Below are positions 33,755 to 34,809 of a DNA stretch of 34,809 bases, piece by piece. This DNA comes from Deltaproteobacteria bacterium CG_4_9_14_3_um_filter_63_12 (GTDB taxonomy: Bacteria > Myxococcota_A > Bradymonadia > UBA4248 > UM-FILTER-63-12), in contig PFUG01000658.1 of the NCBI GenBank assembly GCA_002789955.1, positions 1,403-36,211 on the forward strand. Reading direction: 5' to 3'. Both the position numbers and the translations under genes were made by a program. Under the pieces are notes generated by a model. That model saw only the letters and a program-made list of their open reading frames with translations. It was not told where the DNA came from and ran no database searches. Numbering within the stretch: position 1 is the first letter of the stretch; the number at the start of each line of letters is the position of its first letter.

Positions 33755-34540
33755 ATGTCAAGCCGACGACGCAGTTTTGAGAATGCAGTGCTAATCAGTG
33801 TTTTCGCAGTGGTCTTGGGCCTCGGCTCGAGTGCGCTGGCGGCTGGCCCGGAGAAGGGCTTGGCGACGGCCCAAAGCGGCTCGGAGAAGGGCTTGGCGAC
33901 GGCCCAAAGCGGCTCGGCATCGAAGGCGAGCTCCTCGAAGACCTTCAAGCGCGCCGACAACAAGACCGTGAGCATCACTCGCCTCGATTCCAGCCCCACA
34001 CCCACGCGGCGCGGCCTTGACGCACAGGTCGCCACCGAGCTCTCCGACGAAGAGCTGCTCGAGATGCACGACGGCTCCTTCTACCTCGACGTCTGGAGTT
34101 CGGACACGGCCGAAGCGAACTTGGCGCTGCGTTTCGGCGGCGGCCACACCTACACTTTCCTGGCCGCAGGGACCGACCTGAGCGTCGCGGAGCCCGGCGA
34201 AGACCGCCGCTACGAGGTCGGCGCTGGCGCGGGCATCCGCGGCTTCATCGACGAGGCGTTCATCGACTTCGACCTCTCTCTGTACGTGCTTCTGGACCAA
34301 GGCGGTTCCCCGCTCGAGGCCGGCATGGCGAAGATTCGATTGGGTGTGGGCAGCCGCTTCTCGAGGTACTTCGCCGTCTCGGCAGGCATGACCGCGACGC
34401 TCTTTGGCGACCTCGACATTCCCACGCAGGACACCACGGTCGCGCACCCCACCTACGTGCAAGCCGTCACGTACCTCGACGTCGAGGCACCCCTGCGCTT
34501 GGCGCTGTGGCCCGGCTTCTATGCCGGCATGGAGTTCTGA
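33755..34540 (+). CDS. Secreted outer-membrane beta-barrel-like protein
   Basis: The product is 261 residues. The signal peptide MSSRRRSFENAVLISVFAVV ends at SSALA-AGP. A Ser/Lys-rich stretch follows with an exact 11-residue duplication (EKGLATAQSGS twice), then ELSDEELLEMHDGSFYLDVW. The second half is a run of alternating amphipathic strands (RYEVGAGAGIRGFIDEAFID, KIRLGVGSRFSRYFAVSAGM), and the last residue is Phe (AGMEF), typical of outer-membrane barrels recognised by BAM. The barrel would be small (about 8 strands). The ATG at 33755 has GGAGG 9 nt upstream; the ORF's earlier start at 33626 overlaps the sigma-54-like promoter and is rejected. Partner and cargo are unknown; the promoter layout suggests conditional expression. 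Confidence 0.75.
   Translation: MSSRRRSFENAVLISVFAVVLGLGSSALAAGPEKGLATAQSGSEKGLATAQSGSASKASSSKTFKRADNKTVSITRLDSSPTPTRRGLDAQVATELSDEELLEMHDGSFYLDVWSSDTAEANLALRFGGGHTYTFLAAGTDLSVAEPGEDRRYEVGAGAGIRGFIDEAFIDFDLSLYVLLDQGGSPLEAGMAKIRLGVGSRFSRYFAVSAGMTATLFGDLDIPTQDTTVAHPTYVQAVTYLDVEAPLRLALWPGFYAGMEF
33851..33916 (+). repeat. Exact 33-bp tandem duplication inside the barrel protein gene
   Basis: GAGAAGGGCTTGGCGACGGC plus CCAAAGCGGCTCG occurs twice with no mismatch. It encodes EKGLATAQSGS twice just after the signal peptide. Absence of any substitution points to a recent event. Confidence 0.9.
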
Positions 34541-34552
34541 GGTTCGAGCGGT

Positions 34553-34715
34553 CGAACCGCGTCCGGCCGCATGAACCCACCACGGCGAACCGCGTCCGGC
34601 CGCTCGAACCCACCACGGCGAACCGCGTCCGGCCGCTCGAACCCACGACGGCGAACCGCGTCCGGCCGCCCGAACCCACCACGGCGAACCGCGTCCGGCC
34701 GCCCGAACCCACGAC
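34553..34715. repeat. 33-bp minisatellite, five units
   Basis: The unit CGAACCGCGTCCGGCCGCTC plus GAACCCACCACGG is repeated at 34553, 34586, 34619, 34652 and 34685 (the last incomplete), with one or two changes per unit. It begins 12 bp after the barrel gene stop. The minus-strand ORF across it (repeating GRGSPWWVRAA) is a by-product of the 33-bp period. Confidence 0.9.
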
Positions 34716-34717
34716 CC

Positions 34718-34763
34718 CCCAGGGCGTTGCCCTGGGCTGGTATGGTCGGCCCTTTCAGGGCCG
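34718..34763. repeat. REP-like double hairpin at the right edge
   Basis: CCCAGGGC-GTT-GCCCTGGG and CGGCCCT-TTC-AGGGCCG lie 10 bp apart. The text resembles a palindromic intergenic repeat common in several high-GC phyla. No gene is visible from 34541 to the window end. Confidence 0.55.
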
Positions 34764-34809
34764 GGCGGGCCGACGCCCAGGATCAACGCAGTCCGTATCG
34801 CGACGGAGC

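Overview
The window is about 35 kb of GC-rich chromosome. The gene content suggests a myxobacterium-like or Bradymonadia-like (former Deltaproteobacteria) organism: an ECF sigma factor beside a giant FecR-VIT-VWA protein, a Ser/Thr kinase with a long Pro-rich tail, a glutaminyl-tRNA synthetase with a YqeY-type tail, DUF1573 and HtrA-like lipoproteins, and many palindromic repeats. The assignment is inferred from family composition; no rRNA or tRNA marker is visible.

Layout. 1-1600 is a decayed margin: the start of an MBL-fold hydrolase running off the left edge, a 5'-damaged HD-GYP gene, a REP-like hairpin pair and a probable nucleotidyltransferase remnant. 1646-5040 is an RNA-processing and export cluster on the + strand: cysteine desulfurase and MnmA (overlapping, a sulfur-relay pair for tRNA 2-thiouridine), RNase III and TatA. 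5041-5461 is repeat-filled. 5462-11487 is a two-gene unit: an ECF sigma factor overlapping a 1792-residue membrane protein with FecR, VIT, VWA and TPR-like regions. 11721-12176 is a STAS/SEC14-like protein.

12305-25396 is all on the minus strand: a protein of unknown family carrying an in-frame copy of a palindromic repeat, ornithine carbamoyltransferase, a small zinc-ribbon membrane protein, a tandem HtrA lipoprotein resembling eukaryotic Nma111/Deg7, a membrane-anchored Cys-based phosphatase, a DUF1573 lipoprotein whose frame is interrupted by one TGA exactly at the first Cys of its CGC motif (candidate selenoprotein), and a two-gene aryl-pyruvate oxidation operon. In that operon IorA lacks its usual ferredoxin tail, and IorB is fused to both halves of an ADP-forming acyl-CoA synthetase.

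25929-34540 holds a Ser/Thr kinase, a TerB-like protein (-), GlnRS (-), a membrane sulfatase-fold enzyme with Ca-binding-type loops, and a secreted beta-barrel-like protein behind a probable sigma-54 promoter with upstream palindromes. The right end is a 33-bp tandem repeat and REP-like hairpins.

The most noteworthy items are (1) the candidate Sec-containing DUF1573 protein, (2) a roughly 70-bp palindromic repeat family with intergenic copies and one in-frame copy inside a gene, (3) the Nma111-like double HtrA, and (4) the IorB::ACD fusion that would put oxidation and ATP-forming thioester cleavage in one complex.
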